From the NCBI GenBank assembly GCA_900199595.1, contig FZRB01000002.1:62001-126000 (forward strand): a stretch of 64,000 nt of DNA. The letters are read 5' to 3'. This DNA is from Lachnospiraceae bacterium. Its GTDB lineage: Bacteria; Bacillota; Clostridia; Lachnospirales; Lachnospiraceae. Position 1 is the stretch's first letter, and each line of letters starts with the position of its first letter. The notes beneath the pieces were generated by a model. It was not told the DNA's origin, made no database searches, and saw only the letters and a list, made by a program, of their open reading frames with translations. Shown here piece by piece: positions 53,899 to 62,522 of this stretch. The position numbers and the translations under genes are program-made.

Positions 53899-55245
53899 TT
53901 ATGCCAGGTGACCCTTTTCTTCAATAACCTTGATTACCTGATCAACATACTTCTCACAGATTTCATCGCTTTCTGCCTCAACCATAACACGAATAACCGG
54001 CTCTGTTCCTGATTCTCTTACAAGGATACGTCCGGTATCTCCCAGCTCCTCAGCAACCTTAGCTACAGCAGCCTGAACATCCGGGTCATTCTGTGCATCG
54101 GGCTTACTCTTAACTCTTACATTTTTAAGAACCTGAGGGTAGTATACTACAGGCTCAGCAAGCTCACTCATAGACTTCTCTTTAGCAAGCATAACCTCCA
54201 TCATTTTAAGACTGGTAAGAATTCCGTCACCTGTTGTAGCATACTTGGAGAAGATAATATGACCGGACTGTTCACCACCTATACGGTTTCCTGTTTTAAC
54301 CATATTTTCATATACATATTTATCTCCGACACTGGTCTTGTCATACTCTATTCCGACCTTATCAAATGCTTTGTAAAGACCGAAATTACTCATAACAGTT
54401 GTGACAACCTTGTTGTTAATCAGCTTGCCACGTTCTTTCATATAAAGACCGTAAATGTACAGGATATGATCTCCGGTAATTATATTTCCCTTCTCATCTA
54501 CGCAGAGACATCTGTCGGCATCACCATCGTATGCAAAACCAACATCAAGTCCTTTCTCAAGCACGAATTTCTGAAGATGCTCGATATGTGTTGAACCGCA
54601 GTCTGTATTGATGTTACAGCCATCAGGGCTGTCATTCATGACATAGGTCTTGGCACCAAGCGCATCAAATACTGCTTTTGCAATCTGCCATGCTGCACCA
54701 TTGGCAACATCCAGACCAACTCTTTTATTTTTGAAGCTGTATTTACTCATGGATATAAGATATCCGATATAGCGGTTACGTCCGGCCACATAATCAACCG
54801 TACGTCCGATATCAGCTCTTTCGGCAATAGGTATCTCTATTTCACCATCAAGATACTTCTCAACCTCCAGAATGGTATCCTCATCCATCTTCTCGCCATT
54901 GCCATTAAGCAGCTTGATTCCATTATCATAAAATGGATTGTGAGAAGCAGAAATCATGATACCGCAGTCAAAATCATCAACTCTTGCGATATATGCAACT
55001 GAAGGTGTCGTTGTAACATGCATGATATAAGCATCCGCACCACTGGCCATAAGACCGGTACAAAGTGCATACTCAAACATATATGAGCTTCTTCTGGTAT
55101 CCTTACCGATAACTATCTTCGCCTTTTTGCCTTCCTTTGCACCATAGTACCAGCCAAGGAAACGTCCGATCTTAACTGCATGATCAAAGGTCAGATCCTT
55201 ATTAGCTTCTCCACGAAAACCATCGGTTCCGAAATATTTACCCAT
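53899..55245 (-). CDS. glmM: Phosphoglucosamine mutase
   Basis: Converts glucosamine 6-phosphate to glucosamine 1-phosphate. The 448-residue protein has GTDGFRGEAN near the start, the phosphoserine loop ISASHNPFYDNG (about 102), metal-binding DGDADRC (about 242), sugar-binding GEQSGHI, and RESGTEPVIRVM at the end. AAGGAGG lies in the end of the upstream gene. It is the last gene of the glmS-hexapeptide-glmM operon and ends before a terminator. Confidence 0.96.
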   Translation of the reverse strand: MGKYFGTDGFRGEANKDLTFDHAVKIGRFLGWYYGAKEGKKAKIVIGKDTRRSSYMFEYALCTGLMASGADAYIMHVTTTPSVAYIARVDDFDCGIMISASHNPFYDNGIKLLNGNGEKMDEDTILEVEKYLDGEIEIPIAERADIGRTVDYVAGRNRYIGYLISMSKYSFKNKRVGLDVANGAAWQIAKAVFDALGAKTYVMNDSPDGCNINTDCGSTHIEHLQKFVLEKGLDVGFAYDGDADRCLCVDEKGNIITGDHILYIYGLYMKERGKLINNKVVTTVMSNFGLYKAFDKVGIEYDKTSVGDKYVYENMVKTGNRIGGEQSGHIIFSKYATTGDGILTSLKMMEVMLAKEKSMSELAEPVVYYPQVLKNVRVKSKPDAQNDPDVQAAVAKVAEELGDTGRILVRESGTEPVIRVMVEAESDEICEKYVDQVIKVIEEKGHLA

Positions 55246-55908
55246 TTATTTATCCTCCTTGCTTATCACTACTCCACTATCCTTCCAGATGGAATTCTCA
55301 GGAACAACTCCTCTTACACATGAAGTAGGATATACATTTGAATGTCTTCCGATTACTGTACCGGGGTTGCATACAGCATTACAGCCAACCTCAACATAGT
55401 CGCCGAGCATGGCTCCAAACTTCTTAACTCCTGTTTCTATATTCTCAGTTCCGTTATGAACTACCACCAGCGCCTTATCACTCTTTACATTACTTGTAAT
55501 ACTTCCGGCACCCATATGGCTGAAATATCCGAGGATAGAATCCCCTACGTAATTATAATGCGGAGTCTGAACATGGTCAAAAAGGATTACGTTTTTCAGC
55601 TCCACACTATTACCTACTACGCAGTCAGCTCCCACAAGCGCTGACCCACGTATAAATGCACAGTGTCTGACTTCAGTACCCGGTCCTATGATACAGGGAG
55701 CTCCAAGGTAGGCTGAAGGAAATACTGTAGCTGTTTTATGTACCCATACATTTTCGGACACCTCTTCATAGTCGTCTCCAAGTGTAGGTCCCAACTGAAG
55801 TATAAAATCCTTTATTCCCTTAAGAGTCTCCCAGGGATAAGTAAACTGCGACAGATAATCCTTCGCTAGTGTATGTTCTAAATCGTAAAGATCTGTAATA
55901 GTATACAT
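55246..55908 (-). CDS. Hexapeptide-repeat protein like the GlmU C-terminal domain
   Basis: A 220-residue left-handed beta-helix protein with hexapeptide repeats (about 60-205: AYLGAPCIIGPGTEVRHCAFIRGSALVGADCVVG, shortened here to its start). The GNSVELKNVILFD and GDSILGYFSHMGAGSITSN stretches match the acetyltransferase half of GlmU, but the uridylyltransferase half is missing. Its place between glmS and glmM, touching glmM without a gap, suggests it N-acetylates glucosamine 1-phosphate. A separate uridylyltransferase would then be encoded elsewhere. Catalytic activity is inferred. Confidence 0.82.
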   Translation of the reverse strand: MYTITDLYDLEHTLAKDYLSQFTYPWETLKGIKDFILQLGPTLGDDYEEVSENVWVHKTATVFPSAYLGAPCIIGPGTEVRHCAFIRGSALVGADCVVGNSVELKNVILFDHVQTPHYNYVGDSILGYFSHMGAGSITSNVKSDKALVVVHNGTENIETGVKKFGAMLGDYVEVGCNAVCNPGTVIGRHSNVYPTSCVRGVVPENSIWKDSGVVISKEDK

Positions 55909-55943
55909 TTTGTTCTATTCGACCTCTCTTTCTTAACATTCGT

Positions 55944-57761
55944 TTATTCTACTGTAACTGACTTTGCAAGGTTACGTGGCTTATCAACATCCAGTCCCTT
56001 TGCATCGGAAGTATAATAAGCAATAAGCTGAAGTATAACAGCTGTTGCGAATACACCGAATTCACTGTCTGTTTCAGGAATATATATCTGCTTGTCGCAG
56101 ACCTCTTTATTCTCTGTCTTTCCTTCTTTGCTGATGAGTATTACATATGCTCCTCTGGACTTAACCTCTCTAACATTTGAGATTACCTTTGAATACACAT
56201 GCTCCTCTGTAGCTATGGCAATTACAGGAACCTGCTCTGATATAAGTGCAATTGTTCCATGCTTAAGCTCTCCGGCAGCATAAGCCTCTGAATGGATATA
56301 AGATATCTCCTTAAGCTTAAGTGATGCCTCAAGACTCATTGTATAGTCAATTCCACGTCCGATATAGAATACATCCGGAGCTGTCTTTATATGATTTGCG
56401 ATTCTTCTGATATCATTGGAAGAATTGATAGTCTTCTGCATTAATTCGCCAACACCCAGAAGGCTGGTCATGAACTCACGGACCTCATCTTCTGTCATGA
56501 TACCCTTTACAAGACCTATGCGGGCAGCCAGCAGATACATAGCTGATATCTGAACTGTATATGCTTTTGTACTTGCAACTGCTATCTCAGGACCTGCATG
56601 TGTATAGAGCACATAATCACTTTCTCTTGCTATAGTGGAGCCCTTTACATTTACTATGGAAAGAACCTTACAGCCCTTTCTTCTCGCAAGGCGAAGAGCC
56701 TCCAGAGTATCTATGGTTTCTCCGGACTGGGAAACTACGATAACAAGAGTATCCTTATCAATGATTGGATCCTTATATCTGAATTCTGATGCTATTTCTA
56801 CTGTAACCGGTATTCTAAGCTTTGATTCAATCAGAGACTTTCCAACCATTCCCGCATGCATAGCTGTACCACAGGCAACAACTACTATACTCTTCAGATT
56901 CTTAAGAACCTCATCATCGATTCCATCATCTTCAAGGAATGGAAGACCATTCTGAATTCTCGGAGCAATCGTCCTTTCAAGTGCTTCAGGCTGTTCATTT
57001 ATCTCCTTAAGCATGTAATGTGGATAACCGCCCTTCTGAGCTGAGGTAATATCCCAGTTAACCTCAAGTATTTCCGGCTCAACCTTTCTTCCCTTGAGAT
57101 CCTGTACCTCGATTCCTGATTTTGAAAGTGTAAGAATATGATACTCCGGTACTACGAAGTATTTCTTTGAGAAATTGATAACTGCCGTAAGATCGGAAGC
57201 TATTATGGAACCGTCTTCAAAGGAAGCAGCAACCATAGGGCTTACATTTCTTATAGCAAATATCTTGCCCGGCTGGTCATCAAACATGATGCAGAGCGCA
57301 AAGGACCCTGCAAGAAGATCTATAACCTTTTTAATTGTCTTGTATGGATTTCCTTCATAGAACTTATCAAGAAGAGCAGCCACAACCTCTGTATCGGTTT
57401 CTGACTGAAGTGTATTTTTGAGACCGAACTCTGCTGTGAGTTCTTTGTAATTCTCAATGATTCCGTTATGACATATTGTAACTGAACCCTGACGGTGTGG
57501 ATGTGCATTTGTCTCCGTAACTCCACCGTGGGTTGCCCATCTGGTGTGGCCTATTCCACAAGTAGCCTGTGTAGTCTCTCCTGCTGCAGCCTCTTCAAGC
57601 TCGGCAACTTTGCCGACCTTCTTCTTCATAACAATACCTGTATCTGTATCCAGAACTGCTATTCCGGCACTGTCATAACCTCTGTATTCAAGCTGTTTAA
57701 GACCATTGATAAGTATATCCTTTGCAGCTTCTTCACCTGTATATCCAATTATTCCGCACAT
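55944..57761 (-). CDS. glmS: Glutamine--fructose-6-phosphate aminotransferase
   Basis: First step of hexosamine synthesis: makes glucosamine 6-phosphate from fructose 6-phosphate and glutamine. The 605-residue protein begins with MCGIIGY, where the cysteine becomes the N-terminal nucleophile after Met removal. It has GHTRWATHG and HNGIIENY in the glutaminase domain, and two SIS domains (ACGTAMHAG, SQSGETIDT, ASTKAYT), ending in KSVTVE. AAGGAGAA precedes the start at 57761. A glmS ribozyme lies upstream, so expression should fall when glucosamine 6-phosphate is high. First gene of the glm operon. Confidence 0.97.
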   Translation of the reverse strand: MCGIIGYTGEEAAKDILINGLKQLEYRGYDSAGIAVLDTDTGIVMKKKVGKVAELEEAAAGETTQATCGIGHTRWATHGGVTETNAHPHRQGSVTICHNGIIENYKELTAEFGLKNTLQSETDTEVVAALLDKFYEGNPYKTIKKVIDLLAGSFALCIMFDDQPGKIFAIRNVSPMVAASFEDGSIIASDLTAVINFSKKYFVVPEYHILTLSKSGIEVQDLKGRKVEPEILEVNWDITSAQKGGYPHYMLKEINEQPEALERTIAPRIQNGLPFLEDDGIDDEVLKNLKSIVVVACGTAMHAGMVGKSLIESKLRIPVTVEIASEFRYKDPIIDKDTLVIVVSQSGETIDTLEALRLARRKGCKVLSIVNVKGSTIARESDYVLYTHAGPEIAVASTKAYTVQISAMYLLAARIGLVKGIMTEDEVREFMTSLLGVGELMQKTINSSNDIRRIANHIKTAPDVFYIGRGIDYTMSLEASLKLKEISYIHSEAYAAGELKHGTIALISEQVPVIAIATEEHVYSKVISNVREVKSRGAYVILISKEGKTENKEVCDKQIYIPETDSEFGVFATAVILQLIAYYTSDAKGLDVDKPRNLAKSVTVE

Positions 57762-57793
57762 ATTTCGTTCTCCTTTCGTGCAAACACAAAATA

Positions 57794-57873
57794 GAGTGTC
57801 ACATTTTGACACCCTCCGCGCTAAAACGCGTACTGCTGGCGCAGTTATCTTCTTTATGCGTAAAGACGCATCC
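57794..57873. repeat. 80-bp structured dispersed repeat, copy B
   Basis: Same length and order of motifs as 5365-5444: GAGTGTC...GACACCC hairpin, TCCGCGC, nested ACTGC/GCAGT hairpin, TATCTTCTTT, and GACGCATCC. It lies inside the glmS leader between the ribozyme and the SD, in the same orientation relative to the downstream gene as copy A has to lysA. Confidence 0.75.
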
Positions 57874-57877
57874 AGTC

Positions 57878-58208
57878 TGCACGCTTCATGGTCCTCTGTA
57901 TCTCCGGTTGCCTGAAGGTTTTAAAACCATGAATCACGAATGTGCCGTCCGAGAGAGCATCCGCCGAGTTTTGCGATATTGGTTTAAGTGATTTGACCTT
58001 ATGACACGCAGGTCAATTCGTGAACCAATAAAGTTTCGATAACTCCCTACCTCGTCGGCGCTTGATTACAACCAATTACTAGCACAGTGTACACCGCCTG
58101 CCCGTCAAGGCACCCATGTGCCTTAACGGCACTGCGGCTTACTACGAAAAAATGCTACGCATTTTTTCTACTGTGCTTGATTACTTCGTAATCAAGCACT
58201 GTGGCGCT
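57878..58208 (-). ncRNA. glmS ribozyme-riboswitch with enlarged P1 arm
   Basis: Self-cleaving RNA activated by glucosamine 6-phosphate. On the minus strand the cleavage site is A-GCGCCA (between 58208 and 58207). P1 is GCTTGATTAC (58197-58188) with GTAATCAAGC (58069-58060). The conserved core follows: GACGAGG (58056-58050), GGGAGTTATCGA (to about 58036), CTCGGCGGATG and CTCTCTCGG (57968-57949), and the GGTTTTAAAACC/CAGGCAACCGG region of P4. P1 holds an insertion of about 115 nt with its own hairpins, and another arm (around 57970-58035) is also long. 3' limit approximate. Confidence 0.88.
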
Positions 58209-58263
58209 AAGCTTTCTGAAGCTTTCCAAAATCGCTGTCCTTTCAAATTCAGCAATCTTTGGT

Positions 58264-58293
58264 ATTATAACACATATATGGCATCCGAATCAA
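58264..58293 (-). promoter_or_regulatory. Promoter of the glmS operon
   Basis: On the minus strand TTGATT (58293-58288) and TATAAT (58269-58264) with an 18-bp spacer, preceded by T in TTATAAT. It lies about 56 bases before the ribozyme cleavage site. Confidence 0.7.
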
Positions 58294-58309
58294 ATCTCAC
58301 AAAAAATTA

Positions 58310-58350
58310 AAAGCACTATCCGCATTTCGAAAAATACAGGATAGTGCTTT
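58310..58350 (-). terminator. Rho-independent terminator after the GH16 gene
   Basis: AAAGCACTATCC (58310-58321) and GGATAGTGCTTT (58339-58350) form a perfect 12-bp stem, followed on the minus strand by TTAATTTTTT. Confidence 0.88.
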
Positions 58351-58386
58351 ATGGATTATACTCTATGTCTCTTTTTTGTCTTTTTG

Positions 58387-61300
58387 TTATTTGGTCTTAA
58401 ACTTCAGAGTCTTCTTGTTACCCTTCTTATCAGTTACAACCAGTTTATTATATTTACCCTTCTTCTTAAGGTACTTCTTGTAGGACTTAAGATTAACTGT
58501 AATAGTCTTCTTATTGGACTTTATCTTGATCTTCTTTCCATTAAGAGTAATCTTCTTGATCTTATCCTTATCCTTTACCTTAATCTTCTTAGTCTTCTTT
58601 ACAGTAGCCTTATTCTTGATGCTGAAGGTTGTCTTGTTATCCTTTGCTTTTGCAGGTGTAACTGTAGGTGTTGCTGCTGAAGGATCTTTTGAAGGTGATG
58701 CTGCAGGTGTTGTAGCTGCAGGTTCCTTTGAAGGTGATACTTCAGGTGTTACTGCTGAAGGTTCCTTTGTTGCTGTAGGATCTTTAGCCGGATCCTTTGT
58801 TGCTGTAGGTGTTGGATCCTTTGCAGGTTCCTTTGTTGCTGTAGGTGTTGGTGTTGCAATTTCTTCAGGCTTATCTGTTTCTACAAGAACAAAGTTGTCA
58901 AGATATACATGATGAACATCTGTTATTCTGTTACCATCAAATGTACCAAGACTTACACTGAGAAGCGAATTAGGATCAGTATCCTTTGTCATCTGGAAGA
59001 CAAGTTCAAATGAATTCCAGTCTTTTGTAAGTTCAATATTATTATCTCCTGAATAAACATCCCAGTTATCATCAGCTGAACCATCTCTCTGCATTACAAC
59101 ACTTATTGTACGATCAATAGTTGCCTTGGCATCAAATGTAAGCTTATAATACTTATCCTTCTCAAGATTTACACCAGGCTGCTTAAGCTGTATATTCCAA
59201 TCTGCTTTACCAGTATCCTTAATATCTGCATCAAACGCTGTATCATTTCCGGCCTTCTGAGAATCAACTCCGAAGGTTGCGTCACCCTCTTCATATACGC
59301 CATACTCATATCCTGCAAGACCTGAATTAAATGAACCATTCTTGATCATTGCTGATTCCTGGAATACTACATTATCCAGATAATATGTTCCGGCCTTTGT
59401 GAATTCAAATGAAACATTTGCTTTTTCTCTATCAATAGTATCTTCAACACTTATATCATATGTGAATGTAGTTTTATTTGCTGTAAGCTCAGGATTTACC
59501 TTAGTACCTGAGAAATTAGCTGTCATTCCGTCCTTGTCTCCATCTGTTGTATATGCATCAAAGCTGAATTCATAGTCGCCCTTTGCAACAGGAGCAAGCT
59601 CGCTCTGTGAAACTACTACAGGATTAGCTTCAGAAGCACCCTCAGGAACTTCAACTCTTACTCTGAGTTCTCTTGTTCTATCACCACCGGCAAGTGTATT
59701 TGTAACTGATACATTTGCCTTATCATCATCTGCTACTTCCCAGTAACCAAGACGTCCCTCGCCCTGATCAAAGGAACCATTATATACATAGTTACCATCA
59801 GCTGCTACTGATTTTTCGAATACTTCTTCTATTTCCTCACCTGATTTATGAATCAATTTGATGTTGGAAATATGTACAGCTGCTGTTGAATCCTGTTTTC
59901 CAAGATTGAACTCCAGACTACCATTTGCATCAGTTTTCTCAGCCATTGTGAATGTCTGGGTAAATGTCTGCTTCTCTGTTGTTAATTGGATCTTAGTATC
60001 ATTAAAGTATCTCTGCCATCCGTGATCCGGACCTTCGATATCTACTACTATAGTTCTGTCTTCATCTGCATAAGCATCAAACTGAAGTTCATATTCCCAG
60101 CCCTTAAACATAGGAATTCCTGTCTGCTTCAGCTGAACACTGTGAGTCTGTGATCCGGCAACTGTCGGTGTTATTGTTATTTCGTTATTCTCTATATTAT
60201 GAGTAGTTGAATCAAGACAATCCGGCTCGAGGTGAAGTTCAAAATTATCACCCTCTGCATCCATTGCTTTAAGTTCCTTTGAGAAATCGCCATTTACTAC
60301 ATAGTTTCCATTTTCATCAGCTTCTCTATAGACAACTTCATGAACAGGTGCCTCAGCCTTTTCTTCCATCTCTGCGTAAACTTCAGGATTCTTCTGATAA
60401 ACACGAACATAATCTATATCATATGACTGATTAGCCATGTCATCTACTACATCCTGATCCGGATATCCAACCCAGCTTCCACCTACTGCAAGGTTAAGAA
60501 TTACATAGAACTGCTGGTCAAATGGTGCAGGATATGAAAGTCTGCTTTCATCGTTCTTTCCTGTATACCAGTCATTAGTAGAACCAACTTCTTTTCCATC
60601 AACATACCATGTGATAAGTCCCGGCTCCCAGTCAAGACCGTATACATGAAATTCACTGCTGAAATCACCGGTCTCAAGAACTTTCTTAACCTGATTTTCT
60701 CTATGACCTGAACCTGCATCATATCCATAATGAATAGTATGATAGGACTGCTTTGTATTCTGTCCCATTACTTCCATGATATCTACTTCACCGCACTTAG
60801 GCCACTGTCCATAGTTTCCTTCATCTGTAGCCATAAGCCAGAATGCAGGAAGATATCCCTGTCCTTCAGGAACTCTTGCTTTTGCTTCAAAATAACCATA
60901 TGTGAAGTCGCGCTTGCCCTGAGTATTTACACGACCAGAAGTATAGTTATAAGCCTTCTTTACATCAACAGTTCCTTCAATTTCTGAAAGGTCTAAGAGT
61001 GATATATCAGAAAGAGTTACTTCTGCAGCTCCATTTTCCTCATCAAATCCGTCTATTTTTCCAAAATTAATCTGAAGAGCCATTGTATCTGTGGATGCCT
61101 TATCTGTTCCTACAGAAATAGCAATTTCTATCTCTTCTTCTTCTGTTCCAATAACCTTCTTATCTCCTCCATACCATGCATAACTGTTCTTTGGATCAAG
61201 AAGACTTACCTCTACAGCCCTATTAGCACTAGATTTAGCTTTAAACTTAAGGCTGTATTCGTGACCAGCAGTTATAGATAAATTATCCTGCTGAAGCTGT

Positions 61301-62268
61301 ATGGCATAATTCTTTTCTCCTGAATTAACAATCTTTATTTCTGCTTTTCCATCTTTAAATTCAACTGAACCTTCTGAACCTTCAGCTCCTGCTGAACCAT
61401 TCCAGTTTGAATCAAAGCCTTCACCTTTAAGTATTTCCTTGTATTTCACTTCCTGTGAAGCTGTAAGATCAATAAGCTCAATATCCGAGAGAACAACCTC
61501 TGCAGCTCCATTTTCTTCATCAAATCCATCTATTTTTCCAAAATTGATCTGAAGAGCCATAGTATCTGAAGATGCCTTATCTGTTCCTACAGAAATACCA
61601 ATTTCTATCTCTTCTTCTTCTGTTCCGATAACCTTCTTATCTCCCCCATACCATGCATAACTATTTTGAGGATCAAGAAGACTTACCTCTACAGCTCTTT
61701 TAGCACTAGATTTAGCTTTAAACTTAAGACTGTATTCATGACCGGATGTTATAGATATATCATCCTGCTGGAGCTGTATAGCATAATTCTTTTCACCTGA
61801 ATTAACAATCTTTACCTCTGCTTTACCATCTTTAAATTCAACTGAACCTTCTGAGCCTTCAGCCCCTGCTGAACCTTTCCAGTTTGAATCAAAGCCTTCT
61901 CCCTTAAGCACATTTCCAGTTGAAGCTGCAGCTTCTTCTGCATCTTCTTTTTTCTCTGCCTTAGGTATAAGACTAAGCTTACCATCCTTAACTTCAATAT
62001 TTCCTTCGTCCAGCTTTGTATAACGCTGAAGTTCTGCGTTAACCCAGCCCGGTTCGTGAAGCTCAACATTCCAGTCCTCAGTATTAAGTGTGTCTCCTTC
62101 GAATTCATCATTCCAAACGAGAGAGTACTGTTCATAATCCTTTACATAAGCCGGAGCTGTCTCTTCTGCGCTTACTTCTGAAACCGGTCCGATGAACGGA
62201 ACAGCAAGCGCAAAGCACAGTGAAAGTGCAACTGCTCTTTTGATACTCTTGTTACTTCTGAGTCTCAT
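58387..62268 (-). CDS. Secreted multimodular GH16 endo-glucanase, catalytic domain interrupted by two CBMs
   Basis: Predicted extracellular beta-1,3(1,4)-glucanase, 1293 residues. Signal peptide about 1-34. The GH16 domain starts at about 46 (YSLVWNDEFEG) but is broken after about 105. Two CBM_4_9-like modules follow (about 119-270 and 279-430, period 159 residues), nearly identical. GH16 resumes at about 438-628 with catalytic E494 and E499 (GEVDIMEVMG). Three more diverged CBM-like modules are at about 655-810, 825-970 and 975-1130. A Pro/Thr linker (about 1138-1205) leads to a lysine-rich C-terminal domain. The start at 62268 has AAAGGAGAT upstream. Divergent from an AraC-type regulator. 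Confidence 0.9.
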   Translation of the reverse strand: MRLRSNKSIKRAVALSLCFALAVPFIGPVSEVSAEETAPAYVKDYEQYSLVWNDEFEGDTLNTEDWNVELHEPGWVNAELQRYTKLDEGNIEVKDGKLSLIPKAEKKEDAEEAAASTGNVLKGEGFDSNWKGSAGAEGSEGSVEFKDGKAEVKIVNSGEKNYAIQLQQDDISITSGHEYSLKFKAKSSAKRAVEVSLLDPQNSYAWYGGDKKVIGTEEEEIEIGISVGTDKASSDTMALQINFGKIDGFDEENGAAEVVLSDIELIDLTASQEVKYKEILKGEGFDSNWNGSAGAEGSEGSVEFKDGKAEIKIVNSGEKNYAIQLQQDNLSITAGHEYSLKFKAKSSANRAVEVSLLDPKNSYAWYGGDKKVIGTEEEEIEIAISVGTDKASTDTMALQINFGKIDGFDEENGAAEVTLSDISLLDLSEIEGTVDVKKAYNYTSGRVNTQGKRDFTYGYFEAKARVPEGQGYLPAFWLMATDEGNYGQWPKCGEVDIMEVMGQNTKQSYHTIHYGYDAGSGHRENQVKKVLETGDFSSEFHVYGLDWEPGLITWYVDGKEVGSTNDWYTGKNDESRLSYPAPFDQQFYVILNLAVGGSWVGYPDQDVVDDMANQSYDIDYVRVYQKNPEVYAEMEEKAEAPVHEVVYREADENGNYVVNGDFSKELKAMDAEGDNFELHLEPDCLDSTTHNIENNEITITPTVAGSQTHSVQLKQTGIPMFKGWEYELQFDAYADEDRTIVVDIEGPDHGWQRYFNDTKIQLTTEKQTFTQTFTMAEKTDANGSLEFNLGKQDSTAAVHISNIKLIHKSGEEIEEVFEKSVAADGNYVYNGSFDQGEGRLGYWEVADDDKANVSVTNTLAGGDRTRELRVRVEVPEGASEANPVVVSQSELAPVAKGDYEFSFDAYTTDGDKDGMTANFSGTKVNPELTANKTTFTYDISVEDTIDREKANVSFEFTKAGTYYLDNVVFQESAMIKNGSFNSGLAGYEYGVYEEGDATFGVDSQKAGNDTAFDADIKDTGKADWNIQLKQPGVNLEKDKYYKLTFDAKATIDRTISVVMQRDGSADDNWDVYSGDNNIELTKDWNSFELVFQMTKDTDPNSLLSVSLGTFDGNRITDVHHVYLDNFVLVETDKPEEIATPTPTATKEPAKDPTPTATKDPAKDPTATKEPSAVTPEVSPSKEPAATTPAASPSKDPSAATPTVTPAKAKDNKTTFSIKNKATVKKTKKIKVKDKDKIKKITLNGKKIKIKSNKKTITVNLKSYKKYLKKKGKYNKLVVTDKKGNKKTLKFKTK
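60988..61431 (-). repeat. CBM-coding repeat, copy 2
   Basis: Codes for about residues 280-427 of the GH16 protein. Very similar at base and protein level to 61465-61908; only scattered substitutions are seen, such as N for K after DSNW. Confidence 0.85.
61465..61908 (-). repeat. CBM-coding repeat, copy 1
   Basis: Codes for about residues 121-268 of the GH16 protein, offset by 477 bp from copy 2. High similarity points to a recent tandem duplication. Confidence 0.85.
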
Positions 62269-62522
62269 AAAAATCTCCTTTCTTATCTGAGCACATGCCA
62301 TATGGCATAAATTAATTGGTAAATTTGCTTTAAAATCCATTTAAAGCGCCGCGATTTTTATATAAGTTTACTCATGGAGAAAGTTAAAATATATCTTTTT
62401 CATTTCACTTTTGTCGTTTTTATGTTATCATTAATATCGATAATCAAAACATTTCAGACAAAATATCAATTTTTTTACTTTTATCCAAATAAACTGTTAT
62501 ACACTGAATCGGAGAATTATTT

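Noticed and set aside
57990-58013. Similarity of TTTGACCTTATGACACGC to the murG leader element
   Set aside because: This stretch is an arm of the glmS ribozyme; the match covers one short piece and the structures differ.
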